From Actinoplanes sp. DH11 (lineage in GTDB: Bacteria > Actinomycetota > Actinomycetes > Mycobacteriales > Micromonosporaceae): a DNA stretch of 64,000 nucleotides. Below the pieces are notes generated by a model that was not told where the DNA came from, did no database searches, and saw only the letters and a program-made list of their open reading frames with translations. Shown here piece after piece: positions 45,627-54,408 of this stretch. The DNA is taken from positions 62,001 to 126,000 of the forward strand of contig NZ_JAHWGU010000023.1 in the NCBI RefSeq assembly GCF_020873875.1. Direction: 5' to 3'. Each line of letters starts with the position of its first letter. Positions within the stretch are counted from its first letter, which is position 1. The position numbers were made by a program, and so were the translations under genes.

Positions 45627-46969
45627 CCCGCGTGGTGATCGCCGCGCCGGCGTCCGGGCACGGCAAGACGACGGTGGCGACGGGTCTTCTCGCGGCGTTC
45701 GCGCGGCGCGGGCAGCGGGTGGCGCCGTTCAAGGTGGGCCCGGACTACATCGATCCCGGCTACCACGCGCTCGCTGCCGGGCGGCCGGGGCGCAACCTGG
45801 ACCCGGTGATGGTCGGCGAGGAGCTGATCGGGCCGCTGTTCGCGCACGGGTCGGCGGGTGCCGACATCGCGATCGTCGAGGGCGTGATGGGCCTCTACGA
45901 CGGGCGGACCGGCGCCGGCGAGACCGGGTCGACCGCGCAGGTCGCCGAGCTGTTGCAGGCGCCGGTGATCCTGGTGGTGGACGCTGCCGCGCAGGGCCGG
46001 TCGGTGGCCGCCCTGGTGCACGGTTTCCGCAGCTTCGGGACGGTGCGCCTGGCCGGGGTGATCCTCAACCGGGTGGGGTCGGAACGGCACGAGCAGATCC
46101 TGCGCGACGCCTGCGAGGAGGTGGGCACGCCGGTGCTTGGCGCACTGCGCCGTGCCGACGCGGTGGCCGCGCCCTCCCGCCACCTGGGGCTGGTGCCCGC
46201 GGCGGAACGGCGTGCGGAGGCGCTGGCCTCGGTGGACGCGCTCGCCACCCTAGTCGCGGGTGCGATCGACCTGGACGCGGTCGCCGCGGTGGCGCGCTCC
46301 GCGCCTCCGCTGACGGCGACGCCGTGGACGCCGGAGATCGCGGACCCGGTGCCGGGCCGTCCCCGGGTCGCGCTGGCCGGTGGTCCGGCTTTCTCCTTCG
46401 CGTACGCGGAAACGGCCGAACTGCTGGCCGGCGCGGGAGCCGACGTGGTGACCGTGGACCCGGTGCGCGACACGGCCCTGCCGGACGGGACCCGGGCGCT
46501 GGTGGTCGGCGGCGGATTCCCCGAGGTGTACGCCGCGGAACTCTCCGCCAACGCCGCGCTGCGTGCGGACGTGGCCCGGCTGGCCGCCGCCGGTGGGCCG
46601 ATCGCGGCCGAGTGCGCCGGCCTGCTCTGGCTCTGCCGCACCCTGGACGACGCCCCGATGTGCGGGGTGATCGACGCCGACGCGGCGATGACACCGTCGC
46701 TGACCCTGGGGTACCGGGACGCGGTCGCCCTGGCGGACAGCCCGCTCGCGCCCGCCGGGACCCGGGTGACGGGCCACGAGTTCCACCGGACCACCGTGCA
46801 CCCCCGGTCCGGGGTGCTGCTGTCGCCGGCCGGTGGGGCGGCCTGGGCGTGGCGTGGCGCCGACCCGGAAGGGTTCGCCACCCCGACGCTGCACGCGTCG
46901 TACCTGCACCTGCACTGGGCGGGGAACCCCGGCATGGCCCGCCGCCTGGTCGCGGCCGCCGCCCGGTGA
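45620..46969 (+). CDS. cobB: Cobyrinic acid a,c-diamide synthase
   Basis: 449 aa. The N-terminal dethiobiotin-synthetase-like ATPase has VVIAAPASGHGKTTVATGLL, FKVGPDYIDPGYH and EGVMGLYDGRTG. The C-terminal class I glutamine amidotransferase domain has VVGGGFPEVYAAEL, the catalytic Cys in IAAECAGLLWLC and the His in HASYLHLHWAGNP. It amidates the a and c side chains of (hydrogeno)cobyrinic acid using glutamine and ATP. It overlaps cobO by 7 bases and cobE by 4 bases, so it is part of the riboswitch-led operon. Confidence 0.95.
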   Translation: MVARVVIAAPASGHGKTTVATGLLAAFARRGQRVAPFKVGPDYIDPGYHALAAGRPGRNLDPVMVGEELIGPLFAHGSAGADIAIVEGVMGLYDGRTGAGETGSTAQVAELLQAPVILVVDAAAQGRSVAALVHGFRSFGTVRLAGVILNRVGSERHEQILRDACEEVGTPVLGALRRADAVAAPSRHLGLVPAAERRAEALASVDALATLVAGAIDLDAVAAVARSAPPLTATPWTPEIADPVPGRPRVALAGGPAFSFAYAETAELLAGAGADVVTVDPVRDTALPDGTRALVVGGGFPEVYAAELSANAALRADVARLAAAGGPIAAECAGLLWLCRTLDDAPMCGVIDADAAMTPSLTLGYRDAVALADSPLAPAGTRVTGHEFHRTTVHPRSGVLLSPAGGAAWAWRGADPEGFATPTLHASYLHLHWAGNPGMARRLVAAAAR

Positions 46970-47400
46970 TCGTGGCCGGCCCGGTCGCGGGTGCAGCCGG
47001 TGATCGCTTCCGGCCAGGCCGCGGGTGTCGCCCGGTGATCGTTGTCGGTCTGGGTGCCCGGGCCGGTACGCCGGCCGATGTTCTCGCGGAGGCGGTCCGG
47101 GCGGCGCTGGCCGAGGCCGGGGTGGCACCCGGCGACGTGGCGGTGCTGGCCACCCTGGACCGGCGGGCGCAGGAGGCCGGCGTCCGGGACCTGGCCGGGG
47201 CCGCCGGCTGGCGGCTGCGCGGGTTCCCGGCCGCGGACCTGGCCGCCGTGGCCGTACCGTCACCGAGCGCCCGGGTGGCGGCGGCCGTCGGCACGGCCGG
47301 TGTCGCCGAGGCGGCGGCGCTGCTGGCGGCCGGCCCGGGTGGCGCGATGCTGCTGCCGAAACGACGGATCGGCCCGGTCACCGTGGCGATCGCGGGGTGA
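46966..47400 (+). CDS. cobE: CobE/CbiG C-terminal domain protein
   Basis: The conserved CobE/CbiG-C fold starts at VIVVGLGARAGTPADVLAEA and includes VAVLATLDRRAQEAGVRDLA, VAVPSPSARVAAAVGTAGVA and a C-terminal LLPKRRIGPVTVAIA. The gene is reported from GTG 46966, whose GTGA overlaps the cobB stop. The domain proper begins at GTG 47035, which may be the true start; the intervening 23 residues partly echo the domain start. CobE/CbiG proteins act in corrin-ring synthesis. The stop codon lies inside the first unit of a 21-bp tandem repeat. Confidence 0.8.
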   Translation: MIVAGPVAGAAGDRFRPGRGCRPVIVVGLGARAGTPADVLAEAVRAALAEAGVAPGDVAVLATLDRRAQEAGVRDLAGAAGWRLRGFPAADLAAVAVPSPSARVAAAVGTAGVAEAAALLAAGPGGAMLLPKRRIGPVTVAIAG

Positions 47401-47480
47401 CGTCCCGCCATCGCGGGGTGACGTCCCGCCATCGCGGGGTGACGTCCCGCCATCGCCGGGTGGCTTCCGGCGATCGCCGG
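47397..47480 (+). repeat. 21-bp tandem repeat spanning the cobE stop codon
   Basis: The unit GTGACGTCCCGCCATCGCGGG occurs at 47397, 47418, 47439 and, diverged, at 47460. The cobE TGA belongs to unit one. The array ends 10 bases before the convergent ligase gene and has no spacers. Confidence 0.85.
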
Positions 47481-47490
47481 GGTGGATTCT

Positions 47491-48969
47491 CTAGGGCGTC
47501 ACCGGCCACTCGTGCACGGGGATGTTCTCGTGCATCAGCGGCAGGTACCGGCGCAGCATCTCGTGCAGGGCGTGCTGCCGGTCGTGTCCCTGTGCCTCCA
47601 GCCCGTGCAGCGTTTCCACCTGCCACGACGCGCCGTTGCGGTGGCGCAGGCAGCGCTGCTCGATGATGCCGAGCAGCCGGTCCCGCTGTGCGGGCGCGAC
47701 TCCCCACATGTCGAGACCCTCGGCGGCCTGCGGCAGCAGCCGGCGCAGCACCAGCTCGGTGACCGGGAGCGTGCCGTGGCCCGGCCAGAACACGGTGGCG
47801 TCGATGCCGTGCCGGGCGCAGTTGTGGAAGTTCTCCTCGGCGGCGCGGAAACTCATCTGGGTCCAGAGCGGGCGGTCCGCCTCCGCGAGCCGGCGGGTCA
47901 GACCGTAGTAGAACGCCGCGTTGGCGATCGTGTCCGCCACCGTCGGCCCGGCCGGCAGCACCCGGTTCTCCACCCGCAGGTGTGGCCGCCCGTCGACGAC
48001 CGCGTAGATCGGCCGGTTCCACCGGTACACGGTGCCGTTGTGCAGGCGCAGCTCGCTCAGCTCGGGGATCTCGCCACGTTCCAGGATGTCGGCCGGGTCG
48101 TCGATGTCGCAGATCGGCAGGAGCGCGGGGAAGTAGCGTACGTTCTCCTCGAACAGGTCGAAGACACTGGTGATCCAGCGTTCGCCGAACCAGACGCGTG
48201 GGCGTACCCCCTGGGCCTGGATCTCCTCCGACCGGGTGTCGGTGGCCTGCTCGAAGAGCGGGATCCGGGTCTCGCGCCACAGTTCCCGGCCGAGCAGCAG
48301 TGGCGAGTTCGCGCCGAGCGCCACCTGGACACCGGCGATGGCCTGCGCGGCGTTCCAGTACGCGGCGAACTGCGCCGGACTCACCTGCAGATGGAACTGG
48401 GTGCTGGTGCAGGCCGCCTCCGGCGCGATCGAGTCGGTGGTGACCGCCAGCCGGTCCACGCCGTCGATCCGGATGTCCAGGTCCTCACCGCGGGCCGCGA
48501 AGATCTGCTCGTTGAGCAGCTGGTACCGAGGGTTCGCGGTGAGCGCCTCGCCGGTGAGGTGCTCGCGCCGCAGCGTGGGCAGGATGCCGATCGTCACCAT
48601 GTGCGCGCCGGCCGCCCGGGCCCGCCGCTCCGCCTGGTTGAGGCTGGCCCGCAGGCCCTTCTCCAGCTCGGCGAAGTCGTCGCCGCCCAGCCGCTGCGGC
48701 GGCAGATTGATCTCGATGTTGAACTGGCCCAGCTCGGTCTGGAAGTCCGGGTCGGCGATCGCGCCCAGCACCTCGGCGTTCCGCATCGCCGGGTCGGCCT
48801 TCCCGTCGATCAGGTTCAGCTCGATCTCCATGCCGGTCAGTGGCCGTTCGAACTCGAACCGTGCCTCGCGCAGCATCGTCGCGAAGACGTCGAGGCTCCG
48901 GCGGATCTTCTGCCGGTAACGGGTCCGGTCCTCCCGGCTGAACTCGGTCTGTTCGACCTTCTCACCCAT
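47491..48969 (-). CDS. Glutamate-cysteine ligase family protein (GCS2 type)
   Basis: 492 aa. MEIELNLIDGKADPAM, FNIEINLPPQRL and AACTSTQFHLQVS are the ATP-grasp-like GCS2 landmarks, with RVENRVLPAGPTVADT and FHNCARHGIDA later. Proteins of this group join glutamate with cysteine or related amino acids. In actinomycetes they are linked to gamma-glutamylcysteine for ergothioneine or remain unassigned, so the exact substrate is uncertain. ATG 48969. No ergothioneine genes are next to it. It is convergent with the cob operon. Confidence 0.85.
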   Translation of the reverse strand: MGEKVEQTEFSREDRTRYRQKIRRSLDVFATMLREARFEFERPLTGMEIELNLIDGKADPAMRNAEVLGAIADPDFQTELGQFNIEINLPPQRLGGDDFAELEKGLRASLNQAERRARAAGAHMVTIGILPTLRREHLTGEALTANPRYQLLNEQIFAARGEDLDIRIDGVDRLAVTTDSIAPEAACTSTQFHLQVSPAQFAAYWNAAQAIAGVQVALGANSPLLLGRELWRETRIPLFEQATDTRSEEIQAQGVRPRVWFGERWITSVFDLFEENVRYFPALLPICDIDDPADILERGEIPELSELRLHNGTVYRWNRPIYAVVDGRPHLRVENRVLPAGPTVADTIANAAFYYGLTRRLAEADRPLWTQMSFRAAEENFHNCARHGIDATVFWPGHGTLPVTELVLRRLLPQAAEGLDMWGVAPAQRDRLLGIIEQRCLRHRNGASWQVETLHGLEAQGHDRQHALHEMLRRYLPLMHENIPVHEWPVTP

Positions 48970-49190
48970 CGCGCACCACCCTTCAGCCGACTACGGCGTC
49001 GGCCTCATGATGACGGCTGTCTATGGCAGTTCTCATCACGGCAGTGGTCCATTGTCGCCAGGTGGCCAACGTGTCGGGTGACGTTGACGGCGGGCTGGTG
49101 CGGATTCCGTCGAGCATGGACGCAGCGTTTACCCGCGCGGGGCGTGCTTTACCCGCGTTGGCCTCCCCGGTCGCCCTTGGCCCTGCCAGG

Positions 49191-49712
49191 TCACCGCAGC
49201 AGTGCGGCGAGCACCACGCCCGCGATGGTGAGACCGGCGGCGGCCTGCAGCAGCATGGCCGGGCCCAGGTGCGACCAGCGGGTCGGGATGCGCGGGGTCA
49301 GCGGCTGCATGGTGGTCAGGTTCACCACCTGCATCAGCTTGACCGGCAGCGTCGGATCGGCCTGCGGCTGGGTGCGCACCTGCACCAGGTCGCCCCGGTG
49401 CAGCGCCGACTGCGGCAGCTGCCCGTGCATCTCGATCTCGTAGGTCTGCCCCAGATCGTCGCGCAACCGGACCGGGGTCACCAGGAACTCCGGGCCCTTG
49501 CGCAAATCCTTGAGGGAACGCCGGGGCGGTCTCATCCGGAGCAGCGAGCCGATCAGCTGCGCGATGCCCGCGGTGAGGAAGACGGCGACGGCGAGGGCGC
49601 GCCCCACCCTCACCTCTCGGGTGTACGCGGCCTGAAAGCCGACAAAACGGCCGGTGATGATGGGGCTGACGTGCCGGAGGATTCGCTCGCGGTGCAGTTC
49701 GGTGTCGTCCAT
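49191..49712 (-). CDS. Membrane protein of unknown function, 173 aa
   Basis: ATG 49712 has an excellent AGGAGGTGA site. The N-terminal 35 residues are soluble (MDDTELHRERILRHVSPIIT). Then come a membrane segment (RALAVAVFLTAGIAQLIGSL), a beta-rich middle (FLVTPVRLRDDLGQTYEIEM, then DLVQVRTQPQADPTLPVKLM) that looks like an OB-type fold, and a C-terminal membrane segment (LLQAAAGLTIAGVVLAALL). I do not recognise the family. It has no obvious partner gene. Confidence 0.7.
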   Translation of the reverse strand: MDDTELHRERILRHVSPIITGRFVGFQAAYTREVRVGRALAVAVFLTAGIAQLIGSLLRMRPPRRSLKDLRKGPEFLVTPVRLRDDLGQTYEIEMHGQLPQSALHRGDLVQVRTQPQADPTLPVKLMQVVNLTTMQPLTPRIPTRWSHLGPAMLLQAAAGLTIAGVVLAALLR

Positions 49713-49932
49713 GGGGGGTCACCTCCTGGATGTACTTCGATGTTACGGAGAGAACGCGCTCAGGCACCGTGAGTGAATCGGGTCACTGGTCACCTCTGCA
49801 TACCGTCCGTTCGCACCTGTTCGCTGCGATTCGCACCGATCTGCCGAAACCCGCCCTCCACGCACCCCCGCCGGGGTGAACTGGAGACGGGCCGCGTGCA
49901 CCCCGCGCGACCCGCCGAGGGGGGCGGATGCA

Positions 49933-52900
49933 GTGGCGACGACGAACGCGTACGTGAAACCGGAGAGCGTGCTCGCGCGCACCGCACGCGAGATGGTCGA
50001 GGCACACACCGGCACACCCGGCGCCACCGCATGCCCCACCTGCGGCGAACGCCTGCCCTGCCGGATAGCCCAGTCCGCCGCCGAAGTCCTCGCCGCCGCC
50101 GGCCTGGCCGAAGCCTCCGGCCTGCTCGCGGCCGCCTCCCCGCAGCCAGCACCCGCGACGTCGTTCGCGCCCTCTGCCTTGCTTTCGCCTGCCGCCTCCG
50201 CCTCGGGCCCGTCCGCTCCTGCGGCCTCCGTCTCGGGCCTTCCCTCTCCTGCTGCCCCCGGCTCGGACCCGTCCTCTCCTGCTGCCTCCGTCTCGGGCCT
50301 CTCCTCGCCGGCCGTGCCGTCGTCCTTGCCGCCCTGGGTTGTTCCGGGCCTGACGGAACCGCCCCCGTGGCGTGCCCCGGACGCTGACGTCCCCGATCCC
50401 ACGTGGCCGCCGCCGGAGAGCCCGTCCGGAACCGTGCCCCCGGTGCCCGACCCGGCCACTCCGCTATGGCTCCCGGGGCCGGGCGGCGGCCATTCCACGC
50501 TGCCCGCGCCCGCTCGCAGCCCGGGTGCCGCAGACACCCCGCTGCCCTGGCCACCAGAGCCCTCATCTGCCAGTTCCGACATTCCTCACATCGGGCGGCG
50601 CCGAGCGGAAGGGCGCGCGTCGCTGCCGCCGGCCGTCTCCTCGCCCGCCGGCCCGCCGTCCGCCGAGCTGCCGTCCGTCGGCCTGCCGTCCGCCGAGCTG
50701 CCGTCCGCCGACCCCGGCATCTCGTTCGGCCGCGTTCCTGGCGCTGGCCCTGGTCACGTGCCGTCGTCTCCGGGCCCGCTGTCGTCGTCCCCGGGCCCGA
50801 TTCCGTCCGGGCCACACCCGGGAGCGCACTCCGGGCCGGGTGCAGACCTGGCTGGCGGCGGTGTTTTCCCCGCAGGGACGGTCGTCCCGTCCTCCGGTCC
50901 GGCCCCATCGTCCGGCCAGGTCGCGCCGGCTCCGGAAGCTGCCGCTTCGGCAGGCGTGCCGCTCCCGCCGGCACCCGGCTCGGGCACGGTGATTCCGCCG
51001 CTTCCGACTGCCGCCGCGCCCAGGCCCTCAAGTACCACCGCCAGCGCCGCCCCCGGCGCCGGCCTCGTGCCGAACGCAGGTGCCGCCCCGGGCGCCCTGC
51101 CTGCCCATGGTGCCGAAACGCCCGGTATGTCACATCCGGCAGCAGGTGCGCCGACCTTCGTGTCCTCACCGGATGCGTCGTCCGTCGCCCCTGCCGAACA
51201 GCCCTCTCCGTCCGGTCTGCCGGCTTCCATGCGGATTCCAGGCACGTCGTCCCCAGGCGTGTCGGCGCCTGGCATGTCAGTCCCGGGCGTGTCGGCTCCT
51301 GGCATGTCAGCTCCAGGCGTGTCGGCACCCGGCATGTCAGCCTCGAGCGTGTCGACCTCGGGCATGGCGTATCCAGGCCTGTCGATGCCGGGCATGCCGC
51401 CCTCGCCGGCAGGTATGTCGGCTTCCACGCCCGGCGCGCCTTCGCCGGCAGGTACGCCGGCTGCTGTTCCCGGCATGCCATCGTCGGCGGCGTCCCCACC
51501 CGGTATGCCGCCCGCGTCGGCAGGCTTGTCGGCCTCCGTCTTCGCGCCTGGGATCCCGGCTCCCGAGCCCTCTGGGCCGGCACCCGGTGGGGCGGCTCCC
51601 GCGCACGGTCTTTCGGCCTCCGCGTTCGGCCTTGCGGCGCCGGCCGCTACGCCGGGGGCGCCGGCCGCTACGCCGGGGGCGCCGGCCGCTACGCCGGGGC
51701 TGCCGGCCGCTAAGCCGGGGGCGCCGTCGTCTGGCGCCATCGCCCCAGCGCCGGAAATGCCGGATCCCGCGTCCGGTATGCCGGTTCCCGCGCCTGGCAT
51801 GTCGGGGTTTGTGCCGGGTGTGGCGATTGCGGCGCCCGGGATGTCCGCGCCGGCGCCCGGCATGCCGCCTGCTGGGCCCGCGATGCAGCAGCCCGCCGCG
51901 CCCAGCCTGCCGGGCTATGCGCCGGGCGCTTTCGATGCCCCGGCGAACCCGCCGCTCGACGACCTGGACGCGTTGATGCGGCAGCCGCCTCTCTACAGTC
52001 AGCAGAACAGTCCGCTGGACGCGCCGCGGTTTCCGCGCTCGGCGCGTACCGCAACGTCGGCTCAGGGCGGCATCGGTCTTCCGGCCGAGCCGCGCGGGAT
52101 GCCGGCTGCGGCCTACGGCGCCCCGGATGCACGCGCAGGCCAAGCCGAGCCGGCCGACTTCCTGCCGTCCGCCGCGATGCTCGCCCGCGCCGCCAGCCCG
52201 CAGCCCCTTGCGCCCAACGTTGCCGGCGCACCCGGCCTGGCCGCCGGTTCCGGCCTGGCCGGCGCAGTAGGCTTGCCGGGCGGATCTGGCCTGTCCGGCG
52301 CAGCGGGTCTGCCCGGCGGCTCCGGCCTTCCCGGGGGCACGAACGCTGCCGGTGCGGCAGGCCCCGCCGGAGGGACGTCGTCGCCCGCAAGCACCGGTAT
52401 GCCGGGGGGAACGTCCCTGGCAGCAGGCGCCGGAGCGGCCGGGGTGGCGACTCCGGCGGCAACTGCCGGTCCGGACGGGGGGATGGCATCGGCTGGATCG
52501 GGTTTGCCTGCCGGGTCGGGCAAACGCCCGCCCCTGCAGGCGCCGGACATGGGGCAGCACCAGACCGCCGGTTCGGGTGCTGTGCCGCAGGCCACGCAGG
52601 GTTCCGGCCTCGGAAGCGCCGCTTCCGGCGCCACCGCACCGGGGATCGCCGCTCCCGGCATCGCCGCTTCGGGCCTGGCGGCTTCGGGTGCCGCCTTCCC
52701 GGGCGCGGCGGCGAATGCCACTCCCGGCGCCGCAGCCTCGTCGCCGGGCGCGGGCTTCGGTGCGAATGCCGCTCCCGGGGGAAACATCGCTCCCGGTAGC
52801 GGGAAAGCCGCTCCCGGTGCCGGGAACGTCACCCGGAACGCGGCACCGGGCGCTGCCAAGCCCGGCAAGCGCCCGCCCCTCCAGGCGCCTGACATGGGCC

Positions 52901-53163
52901 AGCACAACCCCGCAGGCCACCCCGCCCCGCAGGCGCCGGCCCAGCACACCGCAGTGCCGCAGGAATCCGCCGTGGCACGCCCGGCGCCGGGCGCAGGGGA
53001 GGGCTCCGGCACCGGCGCGCCCGAGGATCAGAGTGCCGCGCCCTCGGGCCTGATGGTCCATCCGGCGCCGGTCACCCGCCCGGAGCGGCCTGCCGCCGAG
53101 GTGCTGGAGGACCCGGCGAGTGCGCCGTCCGGTTTGCCGGGGCGCCGGAACCGAGATGGCTGA
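49933..53163 (+). CDS. Giant Pro/Ala/Gly/Ser-rich protein with N-terminal Cys motif, 1076 aa
   Basis: GTG 49933 has GAGGGGG upstream. Only the first 70 residues look folded: a helix (PESVLARTAREMVEAHTG), a small Cys motif (C34-P-T-C37, C43) and a second helix (IAQSAAEVLAAAGLAEA). The remaining 1000 residues are low complexity. They include PGMSAPGVSAPG-type repeats near 440-480 and two copies of KRPPLQAPDMGQH at about 864-876 and 979-991. A short less-biased island (LDDLDALMRQPPLYSQQNSP) lies near 680-700. No signal peptide or membrane segment is present. All reading frames are open here, but the start site and the Cys motif favour this one. The function is unknown. The sigma-STAS promoter follows immediately. 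Confidence 0.6.
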   Translation: MATTNAYVKPESVLARTAREMVEAHTGTPGATACPTCGERLPCRIAQSAAEVLAAAGLAEASGLLAAASPQPAPATSFAPSALLSPAASASGPSAPAASVSGLPSPAAPGSDPSSPAASVSGLSSPAVPSSLPPWVVPGLTEPPPWRAPDADVPDPTWPPPESPSGTVPPVPDPATPLWLPGPGGGHSTLPAPARSPGAADTPLPWPPEPSSASSDIPHIGRRRAEGRASLPPAVSSPAGPPSAELPSVGLPSAELPSADPGISFGRVPGAGPGHVPSSPGPLSSSPGPIPSGPHPGAHSGPGADLAGGGVFPAGTVVPSSGPAPSSGQVAPAPEAAASAGVPLPPAPGSGTVIPPLPTAAAPRPSSTTASAAPGAGLVPNAGAAPGALPAHGAETPGMSHPAAGAPTFVSSPDASSVAPAEQPSPSGLPASMRIPGTSSPGVSAPGMSVPGVSAPGMSAPGVSAPGMSASSVSTSGMAYPGLSMPGMPPSPAGMSASTPGAPSPAGTPAAVPGMPSSAASPPGMPPASAGLSASVFAPGIPAPEPSGPAPGGAAPAHGLSASAFGLAAPAATPGAPAATPGAPAATPGLPAAKPGAPSSGAIAPAPEMPDPASGMPVPAPGMSGFVPGVAIAAPGMSAPAPGMPPAGPAMQQPAAPSLPGYAPGAFDAPANPPLDDLDALMRQPPLYSQQNSPLDAPRFPRSARTATSAQGGIGLPAEPRGMPAAAYGAPDARAGQAEPADFLPSAAMLARAASPQPLAPNVAGAPGLAAGSGLAGAVGLPGGSGLSGAAGLPGGSGLPGGTNAAGAAGPAGGTSSPASTGMPGGTSLAAGAGAAGVATPAATAGPDGGMASAGSGLPAGSGKRPPLQAPDMGQHQTAGSGAVPQATQGSGLGSAASGATAPGIAAPGIAASGLAASGAAFPGAAANATPGAAASSPGAGFGANAAPGGNIAPGSGKAAPGAGNVTRNAAPGAAKPGKRPPLQAPDMGQHNPAGHPAPQAPAQHTAVPQESAVARPAPGAGEGSGTGAPEDQSAAPSGLMVHPAPVTRPERPAAEVLEDPASAPSGLPGRRNRDG

Positions 53164-53183
53164 CAACACGCCCGGCTGATCCT

Positions 53184-53209
53184 GTTTGGGGTCATGATGT
53201 GTTGGGCAC
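53184..53209 (+). promoter_or_regulatory. Candidate SigF/SigB-type promoter of the sigma-STAS gene
   Basis: GTTT (53184-53187), 16 bases, then GGGCAC (53204-53209), 62 bases before the ATG. The known pattern for SigF/SigB-type factors is GTTT, 14-17 bases, GGGTAT or similar. The same spacing and the same GGGCAC occur in front of the opposing operon at 59063-59088. Confidence 0.45.
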
Positions 53210-53271
53210 TAGCGTGCCGATGGAGAGAGTCACATCCTGCTGCCCGCGATCCGGCTCTGGAAAGGCTTGAT

Positions 53272-54408
53272 ATGTCCTCGCGGAACCTGGTCGGTGGATC
53301 CGCCGACAACACGCTCGAGGACCTCGATGCGGCTGCGGCGTCCTACGCCGAGAAGCGCTCGGCGGCCGGTCATGCCGAGCTGGAGTCCCTGCGTGAGCAG
53401 CTGATCCGCTACTGCCTGCCGTTCGCCGGCCGGCTCGCCCGTCGCTACCGGGGCCGCGGTGAGTACCTGGAGGACCTGGAGCAGGTCGCCCGGCTCGGGC
53501 TGGTCAAGGCGATCGATCGGTACGATCCGGAGCGTGGCTCCTTCACGGCCTACGCGGTGATCACCATCTCGGGGGAGCTGAAGCGGCACTTCCGGGACCG
53601 CACCTGGGGCGTGCACGTTCCGCGCCGGGTGCAGGACCTGAGCCTCGAGGTGGGGCACGCCTCGATGGTGCTGACGAGCGCGCTCGCGCGTACGCCCACG
53701 ACCGCCGAGCTCGCGGAGCGGCTCGGCGTGACCGAGGCCGCCGTGCTGGAGGCCGTCGAGTCGGCCGCGGGTTACGCCCCGGCCTCGTTGAACGCACCGG
53801 TGGCCGGCGAGGGCGCCGCCGAGTTCGGTGACCTGATCGGCGGCGTCGACGACGACCTGGAGTCGGTCACCGACAAGCTGACCGTCACGGACCTGCTGAT
53901 GCGGCTGCCGTCCCGGGAGCGCCGGATGCTGGCGATGCGGTTCTACGGCAACCGCACCCAGGCGGAGATCGCCACCGAGCTCGGCATCTCGCAGATGCAC
54001 GTGTCCCGGCTGCTGAGCCGGGCGCTGGCCTGGCTGCGGGAGGCGATGCTCAGTGACACGCCGCCACGCTGGGAGGGCGCGGACCGTCCGGTCACCCACG
54101 GCATGCAGGTGTCGGTGGACCGGGACGGGGCGTCCGTGGTGGTGCGGGTCCGCGGCGAGGTCGACCGGGACACCGCGGAGCGGCTGCGGATCGGGTTGCG
54201 GCACGCGATCGGTGCGGCCGGCGGCGGTTCGGTTGTCGTTGATGTGGCAGCCGTGCCGCTCGTGGATGCGGCAGGTGTCGCGGTGCTGGTGGACGCGGTG
54301 CACGCGGCGGGTGTGGCGGGCGTGGATCTGTGTGTGAGCAACGCCCAGCCGTACGTCGCTCGCATCCTGGCCGTTTCCGGCCTGGAGAATGTCCTGCGCC
54401 GCTGCTGA
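53272..54408 (+). CDS. SigB/SigF-family sigma factor fused to a C-terminal STAS domain
   Basis: 378 aa. Residues about 1-265 are a complete sigma factor: region 2 LARRYRGRGEYLEDLEQVAR, the family hallmark ELKRHFRDRTWGVHVPRRVQ, and region 4 TQAEIATELGISQMHVSRLL. Residues about 278-378 are a STAS (anti-anti-sigma) domain, MQVSVDRDGASVVVRVRGEV through to LAVSGLENVLRRC. The phosphorylation site, normally Asp-Ser-Ser-Gly, reads Asp332-Ala-Ala-Gly335, so it cannot be switched off by phosphorylation. ATG 53272 follows GGAAAGG. The domain could bind RsbW-like anti-sigma factors, two of which are encoded in the facing operon. The stop codon lies in the first unit of a 31-bp tandem repeat. Confidence 0.92.
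   Translation: MSSRNLVGGSADNTLEDLDAAAASYAEKRSAAGHAELESLREQLIRYCLPFAGRLARRYRGRGEYLEDLEQVARLGLVKAIDRYDPERGSFTAYAVITISGELKRHFRDRTWGVHVPRRVQDLSLEVGHASMVLTSALARTPTTAELAERLGVTEAAVLEAVESAAGYAPASLNAPVAGEGAAEFGDLIGGVDDDLESVTDKLTVTDLLMRLPSRERRMLAMRFYGNRTQAEIATELGISQMHVSRLLSRALAWLREAMLSDTPPRWEGADRPVTHGMQVSVDRDGASVVVRVRGEVDRDTAERLRIGLRHAIGAAGGGSVVVDVAAVPLVDAAGVAVLVDAVHAAGVAGVDLCVSNAQPYVARILAVSGLENVLRRC

Noticed and set aside
49790..51863. Long open frames on the minus strand and in other plus frames across the low-complexity gene
   Set aside because: All frames are open because of GC content. None has both a ribosome site and a recognisable folded start such as the Cys-motif head of the frame chosen.
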